This document shows positions 53,407-61,663 of a stretch of 64,000 nt of DNA, one piece after another. The stretch is from Actinomycetales bacterium (lineage in GTDB: Bacteria > Actinomycetota > Actinomycetes > Actinomycetales > Dermatophilaceae), in NCBI GenBank assembly GCA_016715285.1, contig JADKAO010000009.1:28390-92389 (forward strand), read 5' to 3'. The notes under the pieces were generated by a model that was not told the DNA's origin, made no database searches, and was given only the letters and a program-made list of their open reading frames with translations. Numbering within the stretch: the first letter of the stretch is position 1; each line of letters begins with the position of its first letter. Both the position numbers and the translations under genes were made by a program.

Positions 53407-55881
53407 TCAGGCTTCGACGCGGACCACGGGGGTGCGCGGTGACCACGGCGCCCGGCCAAGTGGTCGCAACTCCGGGTCAGGCGAGACCGACTCGGGAGCG
53501 CGGCTGGTGATCCAGAGCGCGCGGCCTTCGGCGTCGGCGAGGATCTCGTCAAAAGCCGGACCTCCACCAACCGGGGGTATGCCGTCCGCCCCACTCCCAG
53601 CCGCACTTCCCTCCGCACTCACAGCCTCACCGCCAGCGCGGGCATGTGCGACGGACTGCGTTTGGGCTACCGCGCCTGTGGCTCCGGCGCTCAGCTGGCG
53701 AGCCACCGCGGCGATCGAACGGGCGACGTAGATCGAACGCAGCGTCGGCGCCGAACCCCCGACGAGATCGGCGAAGCTGCCTGGCTGCCCCACGATGAGG
53801 AACCGGGTGATCGACCCGGAGAGGTCGTCGACCTCACGCTCGGCAACCTTGATGCCAAGGCCAGCGCCTCGCCCTTCGCCGGCCAAACCGACTGCGGGCG
53901 AGTCAGCTTCGGCCACCCGGCGAAGTGCCTCTGCAGTCGAGGAGCAGGCGTGCGGCTGCAGCGACCAGCGTCGGATGAACGCCGCGCACTGGGCGAGGGC
54001 CTGGGGGTGGCTGAAAACAGGTGCGCCGTGGAGTTCATCGAGCCGGTGGTCCTCGCGGATATAGGCGTCGATCCGCACTGCGACATCGATGACGCCGCCA
54101 GCAGCAATCTCACCGTCGTGCGCAAGCAGCGCCTCGACTGATCGAGTGACGAGACCCGAGGACGACGAGGACACCGGAATCACGGCGACGCCACCCGATG
54201 CGACCGATTCAAGGACATGACCAAACGATTCGACGGGCAGCAGGCGAGCGGACGGCATACCGAGGTCTGCGGCGAGATGCCCGGCGGCGACTTCGGAGAA
54301 CGTCCCCGCCGGCCCGAGATAGGTGACGCGATCGGTCGGCGACACCAGCGGCAGCGACAGCCCACGCGGCCAGCGGAAGGCGTCGGCGACGCGCTGTCGG
54401 AGCCGCTCGACCATGTCGTCGATGTCACGGTCCACGCGGACTTCGACGCGCACGACAACTGCGCGCTGGCCGGTGCGGACGACTTCGGAGATGAGCTCGC
54501 TCTTGCGGATGCCGGGCACGGGTGCGACGACCTCGGCGACGCCGCTGCCGGCGACGGATTCGGGCACGAGGAAACGCACATCGCGCCGCAGGTAGGCGAG
54601 CCAGTCATCGAGCTCGCGATCGAGGTCGTCGCCGACGACAAGATCAACGTGGCCGAGGCTGAAGACCGTGCGGCGCACCTTGCCTCCGAGACCCAGGCGG
54701 ACGGCGTTTTGGCTCCCCGGACCGTCGAGCAGAGCCGCTCGACCGCGGCGGCCGACGAGCACCTCATCGATGGTCACCTCGACCGGGTCCACGTCAACGA
54801 TGTGGCCGACGCGAATGGTGTCGGCCCGCCCAAGCGGGCGGATGCCGACAAGCGAAGTGCTGCGCTGGTGCCGCGCGAGCTGGAGCCGCTTGGACTGGGC
54901 CGCGACGACGGCGGCAGCGGCAGTGCCCCGCACGGTGTCAAAAAGGGCGCCAGAGAAGCGATCTCGCACCGCAGCGATCCGCGCCTCGACGGCGGTCGGG
55001 GCTGCGGAGACGACTGCTGACTCCAAGGCGGCGGCGGCAGCCCGCAACTCCGCGGACATCTGGGCCCCGTTGAGAGCGGTCTGGATCGCGGCCGAATTGG
55101 CTTGTGTACGTTCGTCGAGGACCCGCACGGCAAGGCCGAAAAGAGTCTCGAAGAGGGGCGTGCGCGCGGCCCAGATGTCGTCCTGCAGGTCGAGCCCCGA
55201 GTCGACCACGGCGGAGGCAAAACCGAGCAGCGCCTGGTGCGCCATGCCCTGGACATAACCCATCGACCGGTCGTGCTTGGCTGCCGTGCCAAACTTGACC
55301 GCCGCCCCACGCTCACGCAGGAGCTCGACCAGCCATCGGTGCGCATTGCCATGGGGGTCCCCTGCGGGGACCACATAGACCGCCTGCCCCTCCAGTTGGC
55401 GGGAGGTCACGTCAAACAGCGGATGGAGCCCGTATGCCGGGCGCTCACCAGCCGCTGCCGTGAGGGCTTCCAGCGCGGGCACCATGCTTTGGGCAGTGAC
55501 GAACAGGCTCGCGGTGGGGGCGAGCGCAGGAGTGATCGCGGCGGCAAGGCTGGCGAGCGCTGCGGGCGGAACGGCGAAACACACCGTCGTGAGCTCGGCT
55601 GAAAGATCCAGCGGCGCACCGGTTTTGAGGTCGACGGGCGTCGGTGAGCCAGGTGCGGTGACCGCACAGGTGAGGCGCCCGGCATACCCCGTGCTTGTGG
55701 TGTGTGGTGTGCTCGTGGTGCTGGCTTCAAGGAGCCCTGGAGCAGCCTCGGGAGTGTCGATCAAGCTGACTGAATCCCACTCCGCGGAGCTAAAAACGTT
55801 GTCCCACAGCCAACGACCCATCCCGGAGGCGGCGCCGAGGACGACAAGATGTCGTGGGCGCGGGTGACGTTGACGGGCCAC
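53407..55881 (-). CDS. Fused prephenate dehydrogenase / prephenate dehydratase-like protein
   Basis: An 824-residue protein with three parts. Residues 1-300 resemble TyrA (NAD motif L-G-A-A-S-G-M-G-R-W-L near 15; H-P-L-F-D near 155; H-D-R-S-M-G-Y-V-Q-G-M-A-H). Residues ~300-515 are an unassigned linker domain. Residues ~518-700 resemble prephenate dehydratase (Y-L-G-P-A-G-T-F-S-E near 522; S-I-T-R-F-L-I-V-G near 692). The dehydratase E-N-S motif is replaced by V-I-P-V-S-S-S-S-S-G near 570, so dehydratase activity is doubtful. The GTG start at 55881 has AAGGAG upstream. The last ~120 residues are a variable tail. A chorismate mutase domain was not recognised. Confidence 0.75.
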   Translation of the reverse strand: MARQRHPRPRHLVVLGAASGMGRWLWDNVFSSAEWDSVSLIDTPEAAPGLLEASTTSTPHTTSTGYAGRLTCAVTAPGSPTPVDLKTGAPLDLSAELTTVCFAVPPAALASLAAAITPALAPTASLFVTAQSMVPALEALTAAAGERPAYGLHPLFDVTSRQLEGQAVYVVPAGDPHGNAHRWLVELLRERGAAVKFGTAAKHDRSMGYVQGMAHQALLGFASAVVDSGLDLQDDIWAARTPLFETLFGLAVRVLDERTQANSAAIQTALNGAQMSAELRAAAAALESAVVSAAPTAVEARIAAVRDRFSGALFDTVRGTAAAAVVAAQSKRLQLARHQRSTSLVGIRPLGRADTIRVGHIVDVDPVEVTIDEVLVGRRGRAALLDGPGSQNAVRLGLGGKVRRTVFSLGHVDLVVGDDLDRELDDWLAYLRRDVRFLVPESVAGSGVAEVVAPVPGIRKSELISEVVRTGQRAVVVRVEVRVDRDIDDMVERLRQRVADAFRWPRGLSLPLVSPTDRVTYLGPAGTFSEVAAGHLAADLGMPSARLLPVESFGHVLESVASGGVAVIPVSSSSSGLVTRSVEALLAHDGEIAAGGVIDVAVRIDAYIREDHRLDELHGAPVFSHPQALAQCAAFIRRWSLQPHACSSTAEALRRVAEADSPAVGLAGEGRGAGLGIKVAEREVDDLSGSITRFLIVGQPGSFADLVGGSAPTLRSIYVARSIAAVARQLSAGATGAVAQTQSVAHARAGGEAVSAEGSAAGSGADGIPPVGGGPAFDEILADAEGRALWITSRAPESVSPDPELRPLGRAPWSPRTPVVRVEA

Positions 55882-55945
55882 GGCTCTTCACTCCTTGGGG
55901 CAACCGGGCTGACTCACCGGAAGGGTATTACGCTCGATCCTCACC

Positions 55946-56578
55946 ATGATCTTCAGTCTCACCGTCGCCGCGGCCGCCTTTGCGCTCATCTTCCCCGTCG
56001 AGTTCCCGGATAAGACGTTCATTGCGACTCTGGTCCTCGCGACCCGGTACCGACCGCTGCTCGCGTGGATCGGGGTGAGCTCGGCCTTCCTCGTGCAAAC
56101 CGTCATCGCAGTGACCGCAGGGTCGCTCCTCAGCGCGCTGCCTAAGACTCCGGTGACGGTGGCGTCGGCGCTGCTGTTCCTCATCGGTGGTTTTGTGTTG
56201 CTCCGGGGGGCGTCGAAGGCTGCCGAGGAGGGCCAGGAGGCGGAGGCCGAGTTCGAGGAAGTGGCCGCGCGCAAGGGGGCGCAGAAAGGGTGGCACGCGA
56301 TTGCGACGAGCTTCCTCGTGCTGTTCCTCGCCGAGTGGGGCGACCTGTCTCAGCTGCTGACGGCCAACTTGGTGATCCGTTATCAGGAGCCGTTGTCTGT
56401 CGGGGTGGGGGCCTGGCTCGCCTTGGCGGCGGTCTCGGGGCTGGCAGCACTGCTGGGGCGGCAGTTGCTCATGCGTGTCCAGTTGGCGACGATCCGTCGG
56501 ATTGGCGGGACGGTGTGTTTGCTGTTGGCGGCCCTGACTTTGGCTGGCTTGGCGGGGCTTGAGCTGCCGATCGGGTGA
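55946..56578 (+). CDS. GDT1/TMEM165 (UPF0016) family cation transporter
   Basis: A 210-residue protein with six membrane helices in two halves, each with the family motif. The first reads E-F-P-D-K-T (E-F-G-D-K-T is usual) near residue 19; the second is E-W-G-D-L-S near 129. A charged central loop (E-E-G-Q-E-A-E-A-E-F-E-E) separates them. The family moves Mn2+ or Ca2+ out of the cytosol. Divergent from the TyrA-PheA gene across 64 bp; no manganese riboswitch was recognised there. Confidence 0.88.
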   Translation: MIFSLTVAAAAFALIFPVEFPDKTFIATLVLATRYRPLLAWIGVSSAFLVQTVIAVTAGSLLSALPKTPVTVASALLFLIGGFVLLRGASKAAEEGQEAEAEFEEVAARKGAQKGWHAIATSFLVLFLAEWGDLSQLLTANLVIRYQEPLSVGVGAWLALAAVSGLAALLGRQLLMRVQLATIRRIGGTVCLLLAALTLAGLAGLELPIG

Positions 56579-56625
56579 GGACGCACCGTGACCGCCTAGA
56601 ACAAGGGCTGACGTCATGCAAGTGC

Positions 56626-56650
56626 GTCACGCATGCTGCGGTTGCGTGAC
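56626..56650. terminator. Hairpin between convergent GDT1 and DUF5926 genes
   Basis: GTCACGCA (56626-56633) pairs perfectly with TGCGTGAC (56643-56650) over a 9-nt loop, 50 bp after the GDT1 stop. Confidence 0.5.
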
Positions 56651-56701
56651 CTTCATCGCGCGAGGTGCTGCGCGGCCACCGCTGACGCCTCGCTGAGGGC
56701 T

Positions 56702-57622
56702 TCAGCGCAAGGTGACCTGGCGGCTGAGCAGGCCGTTGCGGGCGCGGCGCTCCTCGCTCGTGAGCGCGGCCGTGAGGCTTGCGGCCTCGGTAAGGCGAGG
56801 GGCCATCGTGGCAACGGCTTCCGAGAAGGATTCCGCCTCCCGACTCGCATCGACCTCCCAGACCGGCACCAGCAGCCCGGACGCGCGGAATGCACCCAGC
56901 AAGCGCGCGTCCTCGGTGAGCCGCTGCTCCCCTCGGGCGGCCAGCCGCGCCAGGCCATCGGTGGCGGCGTCCTCGTCCTGCGGCATGACCCAGCGGACGT
57001 AGGTGCGCTCGCCAAACCGGACCCAATAGACCGACGGCGCGCCATTGAGTCGGACTGTGGGGACCACGGAGGCGTTGGCAGCTTCGAGGGAGGCAGCGCT
57101 TTCGTCGTCAAGTTCGGTGTCGCCGACCCAGAAGCCGAACCCGTCGAAGAGGGTGAGATCGAAGGACACGTCCGGGTCGATGAGGTCTTGGAGTCGCGGA
57201 GATTCGGTTGTGGGAGTAGGGACTTGGGCAACAGGGTGACCCTCATCCGCCGCCGCGGCCAGGAGCCAAGCGGCGGCGAGGTCACGGCTTGCGTCGCCGC
57301 TCATGGCGCCGGTCTGAGTGGACACCATGACCGTGCCGCCTTGCCGGTGCAGGGCTGGCCACGCCATCGGCAGCACGGTTGCGATGGTCGCCTCGCGGGG
57401 GGCGTCGTCGGGGAGGCTGGTCGCGGCTCCCTCGCGCAGGGTGACTTGGGCTGTCGCGGCGGGGAGGATTTCGCGCATCGCGACCCAGTCGGTTTCGCCG
57501 GTGAGGCCCTCGAAGGGACGGCGGACGAAGGGGGCCGCGGACGGCATACCTGCGCGTCCTGGGTTGCCGCCTGCAGAAGTGCGGTCAGTCCGTGAGGTAT
57601 GCCGTTTGCTCGCCTTGCCCAT
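56702..57622 (-). CDS. DUF5926 family protein
   Basis: A 306-residue actinobacterial protein of unknown function. It starts M-G-K-A-S-K-R and has the family block P-F-V-R-R-P-F-E-G-L-T-G-E-T-D-W-V-A-M-R-E-I-L-P-A-A-T-A split over positions 31-58. A central F-D-L-T-L-F-D-G-F-G-F-W and R-W-V-M-P-Q-D-E-D follow. No signal peptide or membrane segment. The ATG at 57622 is chosen because upstream sequence in this frame has no similarity. It stands alone. Confidence 0.88.
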   Translation of the reverse strand: MGKASKRHTSRTDRTSAGGNPGRAGMPSAAPFVRRPFEGLTGETDWVAMREILPAATAQVTLREGAATSLPDDAPREATIATVLPMAWPALHRQGGTVMVSTQTGAMSGDASRDLAAAWLLAAAADEGHPVAQVPTPTTESPRLQDLIDPDVSFDLTLFDGFGFWVGDTELDDESAASLEAANASVVPTVRLNGAPSVYWVRFGERTYVRWVMPQDEDAATDGLARLAARGEQRLTEDARLLGAFRASGLLVPVWEVDASREAESFSEAVATMAPRLTEAASLTAALTSEERRARNGLLSRQVTLR

Positions 57623-57800
57623 GCCCGTCACCTTAACGGCAGGCAGCTGAGCCGGTGGTGTGCCGTGTATGTGGGGCAACTGTGATCGGGGCGCACAGAC
57701 GCGGGAAAGCTGCAACCCGCAGACGGCAGTGGGCAGTGGTGGCCCCAGGCGAGCGCCGCGTCCGCGCTCGCCTGCGCTCACCATGCAGTAGGGCACATCG

Positions 57801-57834
57801 CGGACCTCCCTATGTAGCGGACCTCCCTATGTAA
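57801..57834. repeat. 17-bp tandem duplication upstream of the ECF sigma gene
   Basis: CGGACCTCCCTATGTAG and CGGACCTCCCTATGTAA lie back to back, 31 bp before the sigma-factor start. They could be tandem operator or promoter elements of the sigma operon. The rest of the 242-bp gap (57623-57864) shows no gene. Confidence 0.7.
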
Positions 57835-57864
57835 CGGTGACGCTAGTCAAGACGGAGTGTGAGC

Positions 57865-58473
57865 ATGAGCATCAGAGACCCTGACCTGCGGCGCATCGGA
57901 ACTGATCCCGACAGCTTCGAGGCGTTCTACCGCGAACATGTCGAGGCCGTCCAACGGTTCGTCGCCCGGCGGGTGCGCGATCCGGAGCGCGCGGCTGACC
58001 TCACTGCTGACATCTTCCTCACCGTCATCCGTCGGGCAGCGGAGTACCGCCCCGAGCGCGGCCCAGCGATCGCCTGGACGTTTGGCATCGCCCGCACCGT
58101 GGTAGCGGAATCGCAGCGTCAGAGGCTGCGAGAACATCGCGCGGTCAACCGGTTCGCCGGGCTCTTGCCCCTCGCGCCTGACGCCATGGCCCGCGCCGTC
58201 GATCGCCTCGACGCCGAACGCGAGAGCAGGGCCCTGTATGCCGCCATGGCTCGCCTCCCTGAGGGTCAGCGGGCCGTTCTCGAACTCGTTGCCCTAGACG
58301 GTCTCAGCCCGGCTGAGGCAGCAGCGGCTCTTGGCTTGTCCGAGGTGAGCGCCCGGGTGAGGTTGCACCGGGCCCGCAATGCCATGAAATCCCACCTCGG
58401 TGATCCGAGCTCAGCCCCATCCGGCGAACCACCCACTTTGCCGTCCCTTTCGACCTTGGAGGCCACGCCATGA
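57865..58473 (+). CDS. ECF-type RNA polymerase sigma factor
   Basis: A 202-residue sigma-70 family protein. Region 2 has F-E-A-F-Y-R-E-H-V-E-A-V-Q-R-F-V and A-A-D-L-T-A-D-I-F-L-T-V, ending A-W-T-F-G-I-A-R. Region 4 has L-P-E-G-Q-R-A-V-L-E-L-V-A-L-D-G-L-S and E-A-A-A-A-L-G-L-S-E-V-S-A-R-V-R-L-H-R-A-R. The ATG at 57865 follows CGGAG at good spacing. It overlaps the next gene by 4 bp, so the membrane protein there is its likely regulator. Confidence 0.9.
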   Translation: MSIRDPDLRRIGTDPDSFEAFYREHVEAVQRFVARRVRDPERAADLTADIFLTVIRRAAEYRPERGPAIAWTFGIARTVVAESQRQRLREHRAVNRFAGLLPLAPDAMARAVDRLDAERESRALYAAMARLPEGQRAVLELVALDGLSPAEAAAALGLSEVSARVRLHRARNAMKSHLGDPSSAPSGEPPTLPSLSTLEATP

Positions 58474-59264
58474 CCACGACGACCAGACCTGCTCCGCGGA
58501 CCGAGCCCTACGACTCCTTCGAACTCGCGCTGCTCGCCGTGCTCAAAGACGAAGTAGAGAAGATGGCGGCGAGCAATGCCTGGACGGAGCCGACCGGCTC
58601 ACACCTCGGCACGAGGGAGGCGACGGCCCACCGGTTCGCAGAGCCTGGGCCAGCTCCATCCCGAGGCATGCGCCGGCACTCACGGTGGCGGCAGGCTGTG
58701 GGTGTAGCTGCCGCGATAGCTGCGGTGGCCATTGCGGTTCCCCTGGCAACGAGCACCCCGGCATACGCGATCGGGCGGGACAGCAGCGGCAACGTGACCG
58801 TGACGATCACGCGCCTCGACGACGCGGCTGGTCTCGAGCGCGAGTTGGTCGCCCACGGGGTCACAGCTCGCGTGACGCATCTGCCCGCGGGCTACCAGTG
58901 CGACCCGCGCGACAATCCGCCGGTCCCGGGGGCGGCGGGGATCGCGGCGTCCGTGGACGACGACGGGCTGCACTTCACAATCCCGCGCGGGGCGGTGGGG
59001 GCGGACCAGACTCTCCTCATTGACCTCAGCACTCCGCCGCAGGCCCAACCGAACCCGCCCCAGGGCGGACCCTCCGGGATCATGCTCGGCACCTCGATTG
59101 CAGCCCATCCCGTGGCGCCGTGCCGTGCCGTCAACTCGGGGAGCATCCTTCCCCTGCCGGGTCATCCCGGCACACCTGACTCGGTCGGTACCTCAGGGGG
59201 TGTGGCCACGTCCGGGACAGTCACGCAGAAGGCAACCGCCTCAGCCGCAGACCCAAAGAACTGA
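58470..59264 (+). CDS. Membrane protein, probable anti-sigma partner
   Basis: A 264-residue protein with a cytoplasmic N-terminus (1-75), one membrane helix (about 77-98, V-G-V-A-A-A-I-A-A-V-A-I-A) and a roughly 165-residue exterior domain with three or so cysteines and a proline-rich stretch. Start overlaps the ECF sigma stop (ATGA). Topology and coupling fit an anti-sigma factor. However, no zinc-binding anti-sigma motif (H-x3-C-x2-C) is visible in the N-terminal part, so the role is inferred from position only. Confidence 0.65.
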   Translation: MTTTTRPAPRTEPYDSFELALLAVLKDEVEKMAASNAWTEPTGSHLGTREATAHRFAEPGPAPSRGMRRHSRWRQAVGVAAAIAAVAIAVPLATSTPAYAIGRDSSGNVTVTITRLDDAAGLERELVAHGVTARVTHLPAGYQCDPRDNPPVPGAAGIAASVDDDGLHFTIPRGAVGADQTLLIDLSTPPQAQPNPPQGGPSGIMLGTSIAAHPVAPCRAVNSGSILPLPGHPGTPDSVGTSGGVATSGTVTQKATASAADPKN

Positions 59265-59300
59265 CGGCCCGTCCGCGTCACCCCTCTTCTGCTGATCGGA

Positions 59301-59342
59301 TCGATACCCGTTGGCGACCCCTGAGTCGTCAACGGGTATCGA
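59301..59342. repeat. REP-like palindrome on the left flank of IS110 copy 1
   Basis: TCGATACCCGTTG and CAACGGGTATCGA form perfect 13-bp arms of a 42-bp palindrome. Joined to the sequence right of the IS (from 60398) it rebuilds one unit of the 63-bp repeat family, so the IS sits inside this unit. Confidence 0.85.
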
Positions 59343-59370
59343 CAGTGAGGATAGGTGTGGTGTCCTCGGG

Positions 59371-59523
59371 TGTGGGTCTGACTCGGGTATCGAAAGGCGT
59401 TTGAGCTGCCTTCGCGCGGATCTGTCGGCCTGTGTTCCCGGGGGCACCGTGCACGCGACCGGACGGGCGTGTGTGACCTTATAGGAGCTTGAGCAGAAGC
59501 CCCGTCACTGTTTTGTCCGCCCG
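59371..59523 (+). ncRNA. Predicted IS110 bridge RNA, copy 1
   Basis: The left end folds into two guide loops in the order known for IS110 bridge RNAs. Target loop: closing stem 59375-59382 with 59424-59430, left guide CGGGTATCGA (59384-59393) identical to the left flank of the insertion, inner hairpin AAGGC/GCCTT, then CGCGCGG (59413-59419), partly complementary to the right flank. Donor loop: closing stem CGGGCG/CGCCCG (59464-59469 with 59518-59523), guide ATAGGAGC (59481-59488) identical to the IS right end, and TCACTG (59505-59510) complementary to CAGTGA at the left end. Transcript ends are not defined from sequence. Confidence 0.72.
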
Positions 59524-59579
59524 CCCAGCCGGCGCGTGCCGTCCTCATATCCGACTAAGGAAGGTGGCACGAGAACACG

Positions 59580-60381
59580 ATGACCGATCATGACACGATC
59601 CGCGAGGTCTTCGTCGGGGTCGACACCCACAAACACACCCACCACGCGGCCGTGTGCGACCGCCTCGGCGCCCGCTGGCCGATCGTGAGTTCCCCACGAA
59701 TACTGCCGGGTATGCCGCGTTAGCGGCCTGGGCGCGATCGTTTGGGCAGGTCAACGCTTTCGGCGTAGAAGGCACCGGGTCCTACGGTGCTGGCCTAACC
59801 CGCGCCTTGTCGGCTGCCGGACTGGTGGTCGTGGAGGTCAACCGCCCCGACCGTGCAGCTCGCCGCGCCAAGGGCAAGTCAGACTCGCTGGATGCCTACG
59901 CCGCCGCACGCACGGCAGCCGCTGGCACCGCGACCGGCACCCCCAAAACCGGCGATGGGATCGTCGAAGCGATCCGATGCCTGCACGTGGCCTACCGCTC
60001 AGCGGTGAAAGCACGCACCCAGTGCATCAACCAGATCCATGCCCTCCTGGTCACCGGAGACAACCCAGAGCGCCTACACAGCGAAGCATCATTCGCCCAC
60101 CTCACCGGGACAGCACCCATCCCAGCATCCTCAGGCCAACGACACCGCCACCGCCTCAACCGCGGCGGAACCGCTCCGCCAACCACGCCCTACACGTCAT
60201 CGCCCTGTCCCGCATGCGCCACGACACCCGCACCCAGGCCTACGTCCAACGCCGCACCACCGAAGGACTCACCAAAAAAGACATCATCCGATGCCTCAAA
60301 CGAGCCATCGCCCGCGAGATGTACCACCTCCTACGACCACACCCCCAACACCAAGACACCCCCACCAAAACCGCCGCTTGA
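59580..60381 (+). pseudogene. IS110-family transposase, copy 1 (frameshifted, internally deleted)
   Basis: Starts M-T-D-H-D-T-I-R-E-V-F-V-G-V-D-T-H-K-H-T-H-H. A base missing near 59670 (CTCGGCG where copy 2 has CTCAGGCG) shifts the frame. The frame starting at 59654 then carries V-E-G-T-G-S-Y-G and S-D-S-L-D-A-Y-A, parts of the DEDD RuvC-like site. About 273 bp between CTGGTCACCG direct repeats is lost, removing the middle of the protein, and two bases are missing near 60170. The Ser-containing C-terminal domain (P-A-S-S-G) remains. It cannot make active enzyme. Confidence 0.85.
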
Positions 60382-60412
60382 CATCCATAGGAGCATCTGC
60401 GGGAGGGGGTGG

Positions 60413-60535
60413 CCGAATCGATACCGAAGAGCGAGCCAGGCCTCGTCAACGGGTATCGACTGCGGGAGGGGGTGGCCGAATCGATACCCAAGAGCGAGCC
60501 AGGCCTCGTCAACGGGTATCGACTGCGGGAGAGTC
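60413..60535. repeat. 63-bp REP-like repeats right of IS110 copy 1 (two units)
   Basis: Units begin at 60413 and 60476 with CCGAATCGATACC and contain CAACGGGTATCGACTGCGGG, a period of 63 bp. They are uninterrupted copies of the site hit by the IS. Same family as the array at 12391. Confidence 0.9.
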
Positions 60536-60546
60536 TTGGCGATGAC

Positions 60547-60601
60547 TTGACTTGCGTACGGCGTACATATAGCGTGAGCCTCACGTCAATGTACGCCGTA
60601 C
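60547..60601 (+). promoter_or_regulatory. Large dyad operator upstream of the ABC-2 exporter
   Basis: GTACGGCGTACAT (60556-60568) and ATGTACGCCGTAC (60589-60601) are perfect 13-bp inverted arms. Each arm contains a near-palindromic GTACGSCGTAC. A third palindrome CGTGA-N3-TCACG (60573-60585) sits at the centre. TTGACT (60547-60552) and TATAGC (60568-60573) may be a promoter under it, though spacing is short (15). The form suggests a TetR-like repressor; no regulator gene is in view. The remaining gap to 60739 shows no gene. Confidence 0.65.
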
Positions 60602-60739
60602 ATAAGATCTGGGGTACAGCGCATTCGCGACCCTGACTGACGGACCTCACCATCCCGGCGCTTAGTGCTCCTCCGGGCGCGGACCCCTCGATCCCCCGGT
60701 GACCAGCCATCGAACTCACCGAAACGGACGGCATACGCC

Positions 60740-61663
60740 ATGATCGAAGTCCACAATCTCAGCAAGCGCTACGGCGAAAAGCTCGCCGTCGACGACGTGA
60801 GTTTCACGGTCCAACCGGGCATCGTCACCGGCTTCCTCGGGCCCAACGGGGCCGGCAAATCCACCACGATGCGCATGATCGCCGGACTGGACCGGCCGAC
60901 CAGCGGCGAGGTCATCGTCAACGGACAGGACTACCGAGCAAGCAAGGCGCCCATGGCCGAGCTCGGCGTGCTCCTCGAGGCCAAGGCCGTCCACACTGGT
61001 CGCTCCGCGCGCAACCACTTGCTCGCCCTTGCCTATACAAACGGCGTGTCCGCCGATCGCGTTGATGATGTGATCGACATGGTCGGTCTCCACGACGTCG
61101 CGGCCAAACGTGCGGGCGGCTTCTCGTTGGGGATGGGTCAGCGCCTTGGCGTCGCCTCCGCACTCCTCGGTCGCCCACGCACCGTGGTGCTCGACGAGCC
61201 GGCCAACGGGCTCGACCCCGAGGGTGTCATGTGGATGCGAGAAATGCTCAAAGACCTTGCCGCCCAGGGCCATACCGTCTTTGTCTCCTCGCACCTCATG
61301 AGTGAGATGGCGCAGACGGCAACGCGACTTGTCGTCATCGGCCGCGGAAGACTCATCGCGGACACGACGGTCGCAGGCTTCGTCGCCCTAGCCGGGGGCC
61401 ACACGGTCATCGTCCGCACCAGCGAGCCAGCCCGCCTGAGCGCACTCCTGGCCGGCCCGGACATCACGCTCACCCCGGAGGGGTCCGACGCGCTCATCGT
61501 CGACGGGCTGACGACCCACCAGATCGGGACCGCAGCCGGGGCGGCCGGCATACCCCTGTTTGAACTGGCCAACCAACACACCTCGCTTGAGGAAGCCTTC
61601 ATGGAGATGACCCACGACGCTGTCGAATACCACGCGACGGCCGATGTGGCGGTGGCCTCGTGA
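60740..61663 (+). CDS. ABC-2 type exporter ATP-binding protein
   Basis: A 307-residue ATPase of the drug/lipid exporter (DrrA/NatA-like) class. Walker A G-P-N-G-A-G-K-S-T-T-M-R-M, signature F-S-L-G-M-G-Q-R-L-G, Walker B V-V-L-D-E-P-A-N-G-L-D-P-E-G and S-S-H-L-M-S-E-M are present. The C-terminal ~90 residues are the usual accessory region. The ATG at 60740 gives the family start I-E-V-H-N-L-S-K-R-Y; a CGGCATAC motif lies 9 bp upstream. Overlaps its permease by 4 bp. Lies between two IS110 copies. Confidence 0.92.
   Translation: MIEVHNLSKRYGEKLAVDDVSFTVQPGIVTGFLGPNGAGKSTTMRMIAGLDRPTSGEVIVNGQDYRASKAPMAELGVLLEAKAVHTGRSARNHLLALAYTNGVSADRVDDVIDMVGLHDVAAKRAGGFSLGMGQRLGVASALLGRPRTVVLDEPANGLDPEGVMWMREMLKDLAAQGHTVFVSSHLMSEMAQTATRLVVIGRGRLIADTTVAGFVALAGGHTVIVRTSEPARLSALLAGPDITLTPEGSDALIVDGLTTHQIGTAAGAAGIPLFELANQHTSLEEAFMEMTHDAVEYHATADVAVAS

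Larger units (their letters stand above)
59344..60397 (+). mobile_element. IS110-family insertion sequence, copy 1 (defective)
   Basis: About 1054 bp from AGTGAGG to GGAGCATC, the boundaries where similarity with copy 2 starts and ends. It contains a ~236-bp non-coding left end and a DEDD transposase gene with an internal deletion of about 273 bp. There are no terminal inverted repeats and no target duplication, as expected of IS110. Removing it restores a 63-bp repeat unit exactly. Exact ends may be off by one or two bases. Confidence 0.85.

Noticed and set aside
60413..60535. Possible CRISPR array of 63-bp units
   Set aside because: Units follow each other directly with no variable spacers of equal length, are palindromic, and no cas genes are present; REP-like repeats fit better.
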